A stretch of 64,000 nucleotides of DNA from Chryseobacterium sp. HSC-36S06 (GCF_024171485.1 NZ_JALJZX010000001.1:992001-1056000); one strand, 5' to 3'; numbered from the stretch's first letter, positions 8,896 to 17,572 are shown. A program made the numbers and translations. The notes: generated by a model from the letters alone, not told the origin.

Positions 8896-10146
8896 TTATA
8901 AGTTTGCCGGTAATATTCTTCCTGAAACTTCTCCGAAGCCAACCCTGATTCCGTCTTTTTCACCAAAACCGCGCATGATTACGGTATCATTATCATTAAT
9001 GAATTTTCTTTCTTCGCCGTTATTCAGTTTCAAAGGATTTTGTCCCCTCCACGTCAATTCGAGCATCGAACCGAAAGAGTTCGGATTCTCGCCTGAAATT
9101 GTTCCCGATGCATACACGTCGCCAACTTCTACATTACAGCCGTTTACGGTATGGTGAGCGAGCTGCTGAGCCATGTTCCAGTACATGAATTTATAATTAC
9201 TTTGAGAAATGAGATTCTCCTTACCGCTTTCAGGTTGGAGATAAACTTCGAGATTGATGTCGAAATTTTTGTTTCCTTCAAATTTTAAATAATCTAAAAC
9301 CGCAGGTTCCTGTTTTGGAGATTCAGTTCGGAACGGTTCCAGCGCTTCGAGCGTCACAACCCACGGCGAAACTGAACTTCCGAAATTTTTACCTAAAAAT
9401 GGTCCGAGTGGAATATATTCCCAACTCTGGATGTCTCTTGCAGACCAGTCATTGAAAATGACCATCCCAAAAATGGCGTCTTCTGCTTCAGCTGTCGTAA
9501 TGCTTTCGCCCATTTCGGTGTGTTTGTTTACGATGAAAGCCATTTCAAGCTCGAAATCCAATTGCTTTGATGGTCCGAAAACCGGGGAATCAGCATCTGC
9601 AGGCTTGGTTTGACCTTTCGGGCGGATGATATCGGTGCCCGAAACTACAATGGAGGAAGCGCGCCCGTGATAACCTACCGGAAGATGTTTCCAGTTAGGT
9701 AACAAAGCATTTGCAGGATCGCGGAACATTTTTCCAACGTTGGTGGCATGTTCAATGCTGCTGTAAAAATCAGTGTAGTTCGGAATATGAACCGGCATCA
9801 TCATCTTCACTTTATCAAGGTCGAAGAAACATTCTTCTTTTGTCTTTTCGTCGTTCGCGAGCTTGGAATTTTCATCAAGAAGTTCCTGGATTTTCATACG
9901 CACCGCATTGGTTACCGGCTTTCCCAGTTCAATGAATTCATTCAGCGTGTAGGCTTCAAAAACATTTTCATTCAGGCCTTCAATTTCATCAAAAAATCCA
10001 TAATCGTACATGGTTGCCAGATCAATGACCAAATCACCAATCCGCGTACAGCAGGCAATATATTCCTGGTCGAAAACCGCGACTCCAAAAGGAATGTTGT
10101 AAATTGAAAAATCTGAGTCCTGTGAGTAGTTTACAAAAGATTTCAT
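8896..10146 (-). CDS. fahA: Fumarylacetoacetase
   Basis: A 416-residue protein that hydrolyses fumarylacetoacetate to fumarate and acetoacetate, the last step of tyrosine degradation. The N-terminal FAH domain (about 1-115, starting MKSFVNYSQDSDFSIYNIPFG) is followed by the catalytic domain. Family signatures include YTDFYSSIEHATNVGKMFR, LPVGYHGRASSI, DFELEMAFIV and VIFNDWSARDIQSWEYIPLG; together these give the metal ligands and catalytic His. The ATG at 10146 is chosen over a longer frame from 10173, as family members begin with the MxSFV segment. HppD and HmgA lie nearby. Confidence 0.95.
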   Translation of the reverse strand: MKSFVNYSQDSDFSIYNIPFGVAVFDQEYIACCTRIGDLVIDLATMYDYGFFDEIEGLNENVFEAYTLNEFIELGKPVTNAVRMKIQELLDENSKLANDEKTKEECFFDLDKVKMMMPVHIPNYTDFYSSIEHATNVGKMFRDPANALLPNWKHLPVGYHGRASSIVVSGTDIIRPKGQTKPADADSPVFGPSKQLDFELEMAFIVNKHTEMGESITTAEAEDAIFGMVIFNDWSARDIQSWEYIPLGPFLGKNFGSSVSPWVVTLEALEPFRTESPKQEPAVLDYLKFEGNKNFDINLEVYLQPESGKENLISQSNYKFMYWNMAQQLAHHTVNGCNVEVGDVYASGTISGENPNSFGSMLELTWRGQNPLKLNNGEERKFINDNDTVIMRGFGEKDGIRVGFGEVSGRILPANL

Positions 10147-10227
10147 AAGTATTTTTTTAAAAGAAAGGTTCAAGTATTAAATTTTTTGATTTAAACCTTG
10201 AACCTTATCATTGTTATTTGTGAATTA

Positions 10228-10686
10228 TTATTTGTTGAATGCGCTTTCTTCAATCCAGCGTTCCTTGTTATTGACGTCGATGAGGTAAAGAACTTTTTTC
10301 TGCATGGTCATGAGAAAGGTTTTGGTAACCGCCAACGCGATCGGTTTGCCTTCAAGTTTATCGGCACGCAGCGAAATAATATTATGCTTCGAACGTACAA
10401 CATCCCCGGAAAAAACGTTCGAAGAAGTTTCGCCGGTCTTTTTATCATCAAACATTTCCACATAAGTGGCTTTATTTCCTTTGATGATAACGAAGCTTCT
10501 CTCGGTGTGATCATCAAAATTCTTGATTAAAACAAATTTTGTATCATCAATATTTACATCTTTCAGGTTTTTATTGACGCCGCGTTTCTCTTCCAGCCGG
10601 TCAAGAATCGCATTAAGGGTGCCGTACTGTGCTTTCAGTGCAAGTGAAGATGCGAGGATTGCGATAAGAAGAATTAGTTTATTCAT
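10228..10686 (-). CDS. Unknown secreted protein within the tyrosine-degradation region
   Basis: A 152-residue protein I do not recognise. It has a Sec signal peptide (MNKLILLIAILASSLALKAQ, cleavage expected after residue 19 or 20), so it is periplasmic or secreted. The mature part is mixed alpha/beta and highly charged, with no cysteine and no catalytic motif that I can name. It lies between hppD (24 bases upstream) and fahA on the same strand, so it is probably cotranscribed, although all neighbouring enzymes are cytoplasmic. This mismatch of location makes a direct role in tyrosine breakdown doubtful. Confidence 0.7.
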   Translation of the reverse strand: MNKLILLIAILASSLALKAQYGTLNAILDRLEEKRGVNKNLKDVNIDDTKFVLIKNFDDHTERSFVIIKGNKATYVEMFDDKKTGETSSNVFSGDVVRSKHNIISLRADKLEGKPIALAVTKTFLMTMQKKVLYLIDVNNKERWIEESAFNK

Positions 10687-10710
10687 CAGGATTTGAGTTG
10701 AAGATGTTGA

Positions 10711-11841
10711 TTAAAGATTACCTCTTCTTTCCTGTTCTTTTTCTAAAGCTTCAAAGAGGGCTTTGAAATTTCCTGCACCAAAACTTTGTGCGCCGTGTCT
10801 TTCAATAATTTCGAAGAAAAGGGTAGGGCGGTCTTCAACCGGTTTTGTAAAGATTTGCAGAAGATAGCCTTCTTCATCACAATCTATCAGAATTCCTAAT
10901 TCTTCCAGTTTTTTAAGATCTTCATCAATTTGGCCTACTCTTTCCGGAACCATTTCGTAATAAGCATTTGGTGGAGCCGGTAAAAATTCAATTCCACGTG
11001 CTTTCAACTCGGTTACTGTTCTGATGATGTCTTTGGTAGCTACTGCGATATGCTGTACGCCTTCGCCTTCGTAGAAATCGAGATATTCTTCCACCTGCGA
11101 CTTTTTCTTTCCTTCTGCCGGTTCATTGATCGGGAATTTGGCGAAACCGTTTCCGTTGCTCATTACTTTACTCATCAGTGCGGAATATTCGGTGTTGATC
11201 TGTTTATCATCAAAACTAAGAATATTTACAAATCCCATCACTTTTTCGTACCATTCTACGGTCGGAATCATTCGGTTCCAGTCTACGTTACCAACGCAAT
11301 GGTCTACATATAAAAGGCCTACATCGGTAGGATTATAGTTGCTTTCCCATTTCTGGTAGCCCGGCATAAAATCGCCGCTGTAATTTTTGCGTTCTACAAA
11401 CATGTGAACTGTTTCACCATAAGTATAAATTCCGGACATGCGGACTTCACCGTGTTCATCGGTTAAAGTTTGAGGTTCCAGATAGGGTTTTGCGCCACGT
11501 TTTGTGGTTTCTTCAAATGCGGAATAAGCATCATCCACCCAAAGTGCCAAAATTTTCACCCCGTCGCCGTGTTTTTTCTGATGCTCACAAATGGGTGAAT
11601 CAGAGTTAAGGCCGGATGTTAGTACCAATCTAATTTTTCCCTGCTGAACGACATAAGAAGCTCTGTCACGAACTCCTGTTTCCGGTCCGGCATAGGCTAC
11701 AGACTGAAAACCAAAAGCGGTTTTGTAAAAGTGCGCTGCCTGTTTAGCATTTCCAACATAAAATTCGATATAATCGGTTCCGTTAATCGGTAAAAAATTT
11801 TCTGCCTGAGCTATTTTTTCGGCAAATGTGAGTGTAGACAT
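10711..11841 (-). CDS. hppD: 4-Hydroxyphenylpyruvate dioxygenase
   Basis: A 376-residue non-haem Fe(II) enzyme converting 4-hydroxyphenylpyruvate to homogentisate. It has two vicinal-oxygen-chelate domains. The C-terminal one provides the iron ligands: His in VDHCVGNV (about 177-184), His in GVQHIAVATKDI (about 258-269) and Glu in LFFEIIERHG near 345. The end of the protein (SFGAGNFKALFEALEKEQ) is the usual C-terminal gate helix. The ATG at 11841 gives the normal MSTLTFAEK start; the longer frame begins eight residues earlier. It acts before HmgA and fumarylacetoacetase, both in this region. Confidence 0.96.
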   Translation of the reverse strand: MSTLTFAEKIAQAENFLPINGTDYIEFYVGNAKQAAHFYKTAFGFQSVAYAGPETGVRDRASYVVQQGKIRLVLTSGLNSDSPICEHQKKHGDGVKILALWVDDAYSAFEETTKRGAKPYLEPQTLTDEHGEVRMSGIYTYGETVHMFVERKNYSGDFMPGYQKWESNYNPTDVGLLYVDHCVGNVDWNRMIPTVEWYEKVMGFVNILSFDDKQINTEYSALMSKVMSNGNGFAKFPINEPAEGKKKSQVEEYLDFYEGEGVQHIAVATKDIIRTVTELKARGIEFLPAPPNAYYEMVPERVGQIDEDLKKLEELGILIDCDEEGYLLQIFTKPVEDRPTLFFEIIERHGAQSFGAGNFKALFEALEKEQERRGNL

Positions 11842-11939
11842 GAGTTTGTTTTTTAGATACGGCAAATTACAAAAATTTTCAGGACAGATAAAATGGAAAG
11901 GATGCGACAGTTAAAGCGGAAATCAGTTCAAAGAAGTCC

Positions 11940-11965
11940 AAAAAAAATCCCGAAAAACTCGGGAT
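11940..11965 (-). terminator. Terminator of the CoA-transferase gene
   Basis: The stem ATCCCGA (11947-11953) / TCGGGAT (11959-11965) reads on the minus strand into a run of eight T (the A run at 11940-11947). Confidence 0.85.
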
Positions 11966-11974
11966 CTGGTTATT

Positions 11975-13252
11975 TTAAAGACTTTTGAATCTTTCGAAGG
12001 TTGCTTTTTCCAGCATTTCCCTGTCATCAGGGTGGGAAATATCGATCAGCGCTTTTGCCCGCTGTCTTAAACTTTTTCCGTAGAGATAAGCGGTACCGAA
12101 TTCAGTTACAACATAGTGAATGTGACCTCGGGTTGTTACAACACCGGCGCCGGGCTTCAGGAACGGAACAATTCTGGGAACGCCTTTTTTTGTTCGCGAA
12201 GAAATGGCAATAATGGGTTTTCCGCCTTCTGAAAGTGCCGCTCCACGCATGAAATCCATTTGTCCGCCGATTCCGCTGAATTGGAACGTGCCGATGGAAT
12301 CTGCACAAACCTGCCCGGTAAGATCGATTTCAATGGCTGAATTGATCGCCACCATATTTTTGTTTTTCATAATGTTGATGGGATAATTTACGTGCTCCAC
12401 ATCCATGAAAGCAAAAGAAGGATTGTCGTCAATATAATCGTATAATTTTCGAGTCCCAAAAGCGAAACTTGTAATGGTTCTGTTAGAATGGGTGCCTTTA
12501 TATTTATTGTTGATGACGTCGTTCACTACCAAATCAACAATACCATCGCTGATCATTTCTGTATGAACTCCCAGATCCTTGTGGTTGTGGAGACATTTCA
12601 GAACTGCATCCGGAATAGTCCCGATTCCCATCTGTAAGGTGGATCTGTCATCAATGAGTTCTGCTACATTTTTTCCGATCAGGAGTTCTTCTTCGCCAAC
12701 TTTTGCACCGTAGTCTACGGTAAGCAGTTCTTCTTCATGCCAAACCATCTTATGGATTTTGGAGTAATGAATCATCCCGTCGCCATGAGTTCTGGGCATT
12801 CTGGGATTTACCTGCGCAATAATTATTTTTGCTGTGTCAACCGCACTTCTTGCAACATCTACAGAAGTTCCCAGGGTGCAGTAACCGTGCTGATCAGGAG
12901 GCGAAACAGTAACCATGGCTACATCAATGGGCAGAAGACCTTTTTTAAATAGTGTCGGAATTTCACTCAGAAAAACAGGGACAAAATCTCCACGGTCCGA
13001 ATTTACAGCGTCGCGAACAGGTGTTGAAACAAAAAGGGAATTGATGTAAAAGCTGGCTTTATACTGAGGTTTGGCTACTTCGACGTTTCCCTGTTGGGTG
13101 ATGGAGACGAATTCTACACCTTTAAGTCTTGAGGACTGCCTGGCAAGTTCGTCAATCAGGAGGTTGGGAGTACAGGCGCTGCCGTGAGAAAAAATCCTGT
13201 CGCCACTTTGAATCATCGATACTGCTTCTTCGACACTTACATATTGAACCAT
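11975..13252 (-). CDS. Acetyl-CoA hydrolase/CoA-transferase family protein
   Basis: A 425-residue class I CoA-transferase of the 4-hydroxybutyrate/acetate CoA-transferase group. The N-terminal domain (about 1-190) carries GDRIFSHGSACTP and VSPPDQHGYCTLGTSVD. The C-terminal domain carries the glutamate that forms the CoA thioester in VHTEMISDGIVDL near residue 229, and GGQMDFMRGAALSEGGK near 327. The enzyme moves CoA between short-chain acids. Acetoacetate from tyrosine breakdown would be a sensible acceptor given its neighbours, but that is inference. It has its own promoter and a strong terminator. Confidence 0.9.
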   Translation of the reverse strand: MVQYVSVEEAVSMIQSGDRIFSHGSACTPNLLIDELARQSSRLKGVEFVSITQQGNVEVAKPQYKASFYINSLFVSTPVRDAVNSDRGDFVPVFLSEIPTLFKKGLLPIDVAMVTVSPPDQHGYCTLGTSVDVARSAVDTAKIIIAQVNPRMPRTHGDGMIHYSKIHKMVWHEEELLTVDYGAKVGEEELLIGKNVAELIDDRSTLQMGIGTIPDAVLKCLHNHKDLGVHTEMISDGIVDLVVNDVINNKYKGTHSNRTITSFAFGTRKLYDYIDDNPSFAFMDVEHVNYPINIMKNKNMVAINSAIEIDLTGQVCADSIGTFQFSGIGGQMDFMRGAALSEGGKPIIAISSRTKKGVPRIVPFLKPGAGVVTTRGHIHYVVTEFGTAYLYGKSLRQRAKALIDISHPDDREMLEKATFERFKSL

Positions 13253-13285
13253 AATATTGAAATTAGATTGCTGTTGTTAATTGCT

Positions 13286-13293
13286 CAAATTTA
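13286..13293 (-). promoter_or_regulatory. -7 element upstream of the CoA-transferase gene
   Basis: TAAATTTG on the minus strand, an exact TAnnTTTG box, about 34 bases before the ATG at 13252. No convincing -33 element was found. Confidence 0.45.
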
Positions 13294-13423
13294 CCCATTT
13301 CAATTAAGACTGGAAATGAGGAAACTCAGTTTTTAGAAATATTTAAAAATTTTCTTGTGACAGAGTTAAAAATGTTTTTACTTTGTCGTTCAAAGTACTT
13401 TTAAAAATAACTTAAAACTAACA

Positions 13424-13714
13424 ATGATGACACAGAATCAACGCACCTTGGCCTTATACACAGTTCCGGCAGCACTGTTACTTATGCCGCTAATTGCCAT
13501 GCAGTTTACGAAGGAAGTGGATTGGTCCGGCTCTGACTTTATCATCGGGGGAATTCTACTTTTCGGAACGGCGGGAGTAATTGATTTGGTGTTAAGAAAT
13601 GTAAAAACTGCAAAAAACAGAATAATTTTCAGTCTTTTGGTTTTAGCTGTTCTGTTTTTAGTTTGGGCAGAATTAGCGGTCGGTGTTTTCGGAACTCCGT
13701 TTGCCGGAAGCTGA
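13424..13714 (+). CDS. Small three-helix membrane protein of unknown function
   Basis: A 96-residue protein with three hydrophobic segments (about 11-26, 38-55 and 67-87) separated by short polar loops, and no enzymatic motif. The topology suggests an inner-membrane protein. The frame begins MMTQNQRTLALYTVP, so either of two adjacent ATG codons (13424, 13427) could be used. It is the only plus-strand gene in the aromatic degradation region and is transcribed convergently with hmgA. It is not recognised as part of the pathway. Confidence 0.7.
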   Translation: MMTQNQRTLALYTVPAALLLMPLIAMQFTKEVDWSGSDFIIGGILLFGTAGVIDLVLRNVKTAKNRIIFSLLVLAVLFLVWAELAVGVFGTPFAGS

Positions 13715-13735
13715 TCTGAATCTTTGTAAATTAAA

Positions 13736-13766
13736 AAAAGCTAACAGTACGTTAGCTTTTCATTTT
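13736..13766. terminator. Bidirectional terminator between the small membrane protein gene and hmgA
   Basis: A 10-bp perfect stem (AAAAGCTAAC at 13736-13745, GTTAGCTTTT at 13751-13760) with loop AGTAC, and A/T runs on both sides, between convergent genes. Confidence 0.85.
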
Positions 13767-14954
13767 TTATTCCTGAGATCTGTCTTCGATATGATTTTCA
13801 ATATCTTCCAGCCAGGAAGTCATATAACTAGGATCTTCTACTTTCATCGCCTCTTCCGTGAGTTGTAAAGGCCGGAAAGGATCAACCATCACTGCGTATT
13901 CTTCGGTGAATTTTTTGCCGATGCTGCGTTCCATGGCGCCGGGATGCGGTCCGTGAACAATACCGCCCGGATGGAGCGTGAAATCCATCAGATCGATATG
14001 ATTCCTGCTCATGAAATCACCTTCGGTATAAAATAAAACTTCGTCGGAATCGATATTGGAGTGATTGTAAGGTGCGGGAATCGCAAGCGGATGATAATCG
14101 TACATTCTCGCTACAAATGAGCAGACCACAAAATTATGAGCCTCGAAAGTCTGGTGAATCGGTGGCGGAAGATGAACGCGCCCGGTAATCGGTTCGAAAT
14201 TCTTGATGTTGAACTTGAAAGGATAGAAAAATCCGTCCCAGCCCACAACGTCAAACGGATGCGTTGCGTAGATGAAATCCCAGATTTGGTTTTCCTTTTT
14301 TACTTTAATGAGAAAATCGCCTTTTTCATCTTTCGGTTCCACAAAAGTTGGTGTTTCAATATCTCTTTCACAGAAAGGGGAATGTTCGAGCAGTTGTCCG
14401 AATTCGTTTCTGTACCGTTTTGGTGTATAAATGGGCGAGTGGCTTTCTACAATTAGAAAAACATTATTTTCTGAGTTCAGCTCCAGCTGATAAATAGTTC
14501 CACGCGGAATGATAAGGTAATCGCCGACTGAAAATTCCAGATTCCCCACAAAAGTTTTCAGAACTCCGTTGCCTTCATGCACGAAAAGCATTTCGTCGCA
14601 CTCCGCATTTTTATAAAAATATTCGGTGGATTTCCGTGGTTTTGCGAGACCCATTTTCAGGTCGTTATTCAGCATAAGAATCTTGCGGCTGTCGAGAAAA
14701 TCGTCTTCAGCGGTCACATTCATTCCCTTAAACATACGTGGAGTCACATTTTTACCGACAGCTATTTTTGGCGTAACATCTTTCGGTTCGCTGATCGATT
14801 TTATCTGTGTCGGGCGGTGAATATGATAGAGTAGTGAGGAAATTCCGTGAAAACCTTCAGTCCCGAAAAGCTGTTCGTAATAAAAATGGTCGTTTTCGGA
14901 TTTAAAAACCGTATGTCTTTTCTGAGGAATTTTACCGGACTGGTGATAGCGCAT
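13767..14954 (-). CDS. hmgA: Homogentisate 1,2-dioxygenase
   Basis: A 395-residue cupin dioxygenase that opens the ring of homogentisate to give maleylacetoacetate. It begins MRYHQSGKIPQKRHTVF, a family start. The cupin metal region is clear: PYNHSNIDSDEVLFYTEG near 293-310 and LHPGGIVHGPHPGAMERS near 327-344, supplying the His and Glu ligands of Fe(II). Length is normal for the shorter bacterial form. It has its own upstream region, so it is probably a separate transcription unit from hppD and fahA. Confidence 0.94.
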   Translation of the reverse strand: MRYHQSGKIPQKRHTVFKSENDHFYYEQLFGTEGFHGISSLLYHIHRPTQIKSISEPKDVTPKIAVGKNVTPRMFKGMNVTAEDDFLDSRKILMLNNDLKMGLAKPRKSTEYFYKNAECDEMLFVHEGNGVLKTFVGNLEFSVGDYLIIPRGTIYQLELNSENNVFLIVESHSPIYTPKRYRNEFGQLLEHSPFCERDIETPTFVEPKDEKGDFLIKVKKENQIWDFIYATHPFDVVGWDGFFYPFKFNIKNFEPITGRVHLPPPIHQTFEAHNFVVCSFVARMYDYHPLAIPAPYNHSNIDSDEVLFYTEGDFMSRNHIDLMDFTLHPGGIVHGPHPGAMERSIGKKFTEEYAVMVDPFRPLQLTEEAMKVEDPSYMTSWLEDIENHIEDRSQE

Positions 14955-15043
14955 TGTTTTACTTTTTGTTTCAAGGTAAATTTAAATAAATTTTCAGACT
15001 TTGAATTGAAGTAAAAGCGAACGCTTAAAATCCTGATCAGTAA

Positions 15044-15589
15044 TTATTCGCAGCTCATCAGCGCTTCATAGAAATCTTCTTCCATTATCCCAAACTGCTG
15101 GCAGAGCAGCTTAATTCCGTTCATGTTCTGCACTAAATTTTCAGCTGTGGAACCAAGTGGAATTTCGCCCATTTCAGTACTGATGCTGATTTTTTCTCCA
15201 GAACTTTTAAATACTGAGTAAGAAAAAGGTAATCTTCTGAAATAGTTTTCAGCTGCATTAACAATTTCTTCCAACTTTTCCGGATAAACCAATACGCCGC
15301 CGCCGGTGATGTTTTTAAGAATAGGAGAAAGTTTTTCGCTTTCTTTGTCCTCCGCAATCAGCACAATATTGGGTTTGAAGTCTGTTGCTTTTTGTGAATC
15401 AGAGGTTTCTAAGATGACAAAATCGCTGTCTGTCTCCTTTTTGTGGCCGTTTTCAAGAAAATAATCAAAATCTTTTTCAAAAAAATTCAGTACGTAGATT
15501 ATAAAGTTAGCAACAGGTTGATGCGAGCTGTAGACTAAAACACGGGTTTTGTGTTGGGAATACGCAGAAATTACTGAAAAATCGGTCAT
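15044..15589 (-). CDS. Short Mpl-like (Mur ligase) paralogue with a degenerate ATP-binding site
   Basis: A 181-residue protein that, to my reading, follows the central part of Mpl (UDP-N-acetylmuramate:tripeptide ligase) of flavobacteria. HKTRVLVYSSHQ (13-24) lies where Mpl has KTRVVIGGSHGKTT; then come DFDYFLENG, DFVILETSD, KPNIVLIA, ITGGGVLVYPE and EMGEIPLG. The end, CQQFGIMEEDFYEALMS, matches the Mpl segment before its C-terminal domain. The P-loop Gly-Lys-Thr is replaced by Gln-Pro-Val, and the N-terminal Rossmann and C-terminal domains are missing, so ligase activity is very unlikely. Family kinship is inferred by eye. The frame is intact, which argues for selection. Confidence 0.6.
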   Translation of the reverse strand: MTDFSVISAYSQHKTRVLVYSSHQPVANFIIYVLNFFEKDFDYFLENGHKKETDSDFVILETSDSQKATDFKPNIVLIAEDKESEKLSPILKNITGGGVLVYPEKLEEIVNAAENYFRRLPFSYSVFKSSGEKISISTEMGEIPLGSTAENLVQNMNGIKLLCQQFGIMEEDFYEALMSCE

Positions 15590-15601
15590 TGCGAGCAGTC
15601 G

Positions 15602-16039
15602 TTATTTAGCTTCAGAAGTTTTGGAATCGATAAGCTTGCGGAAGGTGTTTTCAACATTTTCCCACCGTGATTTATCTGCTTCCATTATATAAGACGCGTC
15701 TGATTTGCTGGCAGACTGGCTTCCTTTTTTCACGATGATGGAAGTCGAAATATAATCGTACAATTTCTTGTAATCTTCCTGTATCATCCGGAAATTGTTC
15801 TGCTCCAAAACATTCTGGATATTGCTGAGCTCGTCTTTTGAAAGCGTAAAATCTTTTTTGATGTTTTTGCCCTGACCTTCGAAGGAATAATGGGCATTAT
15901 TCCCTTTAATCCAAAGATTTTCGTAGATCGGAGAAAGACCGCCGCTGCGGGAATAACTGTAATCGAAATCGGTGTATTTTTTCTGTGTAGTACAAGCCGC
16001 AAGAGCCATTAAAACAAAAAATGCAATAAATCTTTTCAT
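15602..16039 (-). CDS. Predicted lipoprotein of unknown function
   Basis: A 145-residue protein with a lipoprotein signal (MKRFIAFFVLMALAACTTQ, lipobox Cys at 16). The mature part is small, rich in Lys, Ser and Tyr, and has no motif I recognise. It follows plsC by 10 bases and precedes the Mpl-like gene by 12, so these are probably one transcript. The linkage to an acyltransferase and a cell-wall-ligase relative suggests an envelope role, which is inference from position only. Confidence 0.7.
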   Translation of the reverse strand: MKRFIAFFVLMALAACTTQKKYTDFDYSYSRSGGLSPIYENLWIKGNNAHYSFEGQGKNIKKDFTLSKDELSNIQNVLEQNNFRMIQEDYKKLYDYISTSIIVKKGSQSASKSDASYIMEADKSRWENVENTFRKLIDSKTSEAK

Positions 16040-16049
16040 TCAGAATTTT

Positions 16050-16859
16050 TTATGATTTTAGAGTAGATTTTTCTTCAGTTTTTTGAGCTTTAAGTTCCTG
16101 GTCGTATTCATGTAAAACGTTGAAATCCTCAGTTTGTTCTATCGCGACCATTATTTTTGTTAAAATAGTTTGCGCATCATCGTTATCATAATCAATTTCC
16201 AACGGCTTTTTGAATTCCATCGTGGGCTTTACACCGGTAACTTTTACTCTTAATCCTTTTTTATCGAAAGCTCTTCTGAAACCATTGATTTTTATAGGAA
16301 TTACGATCGGTCGCTGATTTTTCACCAGTTTTGCAGTTCCTTTTCTGCCCTGCGCAAATGCTGAAGTTGTGCCCTGTGGGAAAGTAATTACCCAACCGTT
16401 ATCCAGCGCTTTCATGATATTTTCAACTTCTGTTAAATCTACCATTCTGTTCACGTTCGCGCCTTCAGCACGCCAGGTTCTTTTTACGGTTACTGCGCCT
16501 GCAAGTTTAAATATTTTGGTCATAAAACCTTTATTCATCGTTTCTTCAGCAGCTACATAATAGAAATCTACTTTAGGATTCAGCAGGTAAACCGGATTTT
16601 TAATTGTGTTCAGATAACCGTTATTTACCGAGCAGAACGCATGGTACATCGCCGCTACATCTGCAAAATAGGTTTGGTGGTTCGAGACGAAAAGTACGTT
16701 GGAATCGGGCAGATCTACAAGATTTTCGGTACCGGAAATTTTCAGTTTGTTGAAGCCATTGAATCTTCGGTAAGATACAAGTCCCAAAATGATGATAATT
16801 AATCTTTTGAGGAAATAAAGATTGCCGAATGCATCTGTGAAAATATTTTTCTTCGCCAT
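16050..16859 (-). CDS. 1-Acyl-sn-glycerol-3-phosphate acyltransferase (PlsC-like)
   Basis: A 269-residue acyltransferase of the phosphatidic acid pathway, probably on the inner membrane through a hydrophobic N-terminal segment (about 12-30). The catalytic motif SNHQTYFADV (NHx4D-type) is near 61-70 and the second substrate motif TFPQGTTS near 161-168 (FPQG in place of the usual FPEG). The ATG at 16859 is used; the longer frame starts at a TTG two codons earlier. The C-terminal 20 residues are charged. Whether the acceptor is lysophosphatidate or another lysolipid cannot be read from the sequence. Confidence 0.85.
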   Translation of the reverse strand: MAKKNIFTDAFGNLYFLKRLIIIILGLVSYRRFNGFNKLKISGTENLVDLPDSNVLFVSNHQTYFADVAAMYHAFCSVNNGYLNTIKNPVYLLNPKVDFYYVAAEETMNKGFMTKIFKLAGAVTVKRTWRAEGANVNRMVDLTEVENIMKALDNGWVITFPQGTTSAFAQGRKGTAKLVKNQRPIVIPIKINGFRRAFDKKGLRVKVTGVKPTMEFKKPLEIDYDNDDAQTILTKIMVAIEQTEDFNVLHEYDQELKAQKTEEKSTLKS

Positions 16860-16884
16860 TATCAAAATTACATAGACCGCGAAT

Positions 16885-17514
16885 TTACAAATTTTTCATC
16901 AATTTGCTGAACTCACTCAAAATCATCGAAGTTGCTCCCCAGATGATGTATCCGTTGAAATTAATCACGGGAACTTCCACACCTTTTGAGCTTGGCAGTA
17001 CCATCATTTCCGGCTGTTCGGTGAGTGTTAAAATGGAAGAGACTGGAAATTCTATCAATTCCACGGCTTCGGATTCCTGCAGGATAAATTCCGGATTCTT
17101 CTTGGTATACGAAACGAAAGGCCTTACATAAAAATTGCTGGGTGGAATATAAATGGGCGACATTTCGCGGATGATCCGGATATAATGCTCCGCTATTCCC
17201 ATTTCTTCACAAGTCTCCCGCTTTGCAGTTTCTTCGAATGTTCGGTCAGTTTCTTCTTTTTTTCCGCCGGGCAGTGAGATTTGTCCGCTGTGGCGGTCGC
17301 GTTGGTTTGTACTTCTTACCATCAAAGGGAAATACCATTCGTTATCCTTCAGGTAAAGTACAATATTTACGGCCGCGAATTTTGGGTTTTTAGCTGCAAT
17401 TTCATCATACGAAAAGAGCGGACGGTAGGGTGGCGAATAAATCATGTGGGCATTTTCGCCCAACAGTTCTGCCTCCTGAATTTTTTTAATAAGGTCTCTC
17501 CCGAAAACTTCCAT
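16885..17514 (-). CDS. NUDIX hydrolase, probable CoA pyrophosphatase
   Basis: A 209-residue NUDIX protein. The NUDIX box runs from GGKKEE (about 81) to RETCEEMGI (about 95-103), and the preceding SGQISLPGG with HSG is the extra motif of CoA pyrophosphatases (NudL/YeaB type), which split CoA into 3',5'-ADP and phosphopantetheine. The upstream NIVLYL strand fits the fold. It precedes plsC on the same strand with a 25-base gap. The substrate is inferred from the SGQISLPGGK motif rather than shown. Confidence 0.85.
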   Translation of the reverse strand: MEVFGRDLIKKIQEAELLGENAHMIYSPPYRPLFSYDEIAAKNPKFAAVNIVLYLKDNEWYFPLMVRSTNQRDRHSGQISLPGGKKEETDRTFEETAKRETCEEMGIAEHYIRIIREMSPIYIPPSNFYVRPFVSYTKKNPEFILQESEAVELIEFPVSSILTLTEQPEMMVLPSSKGVEVPVINFNGYIIWGATSMILSEFSKLMKNL

Positions 17515-17572
17515 TCCACAAATTTATAGAATTGAATGTGGAAAGTGTTTTAAAGGAAAGTTAAAATTTTAT

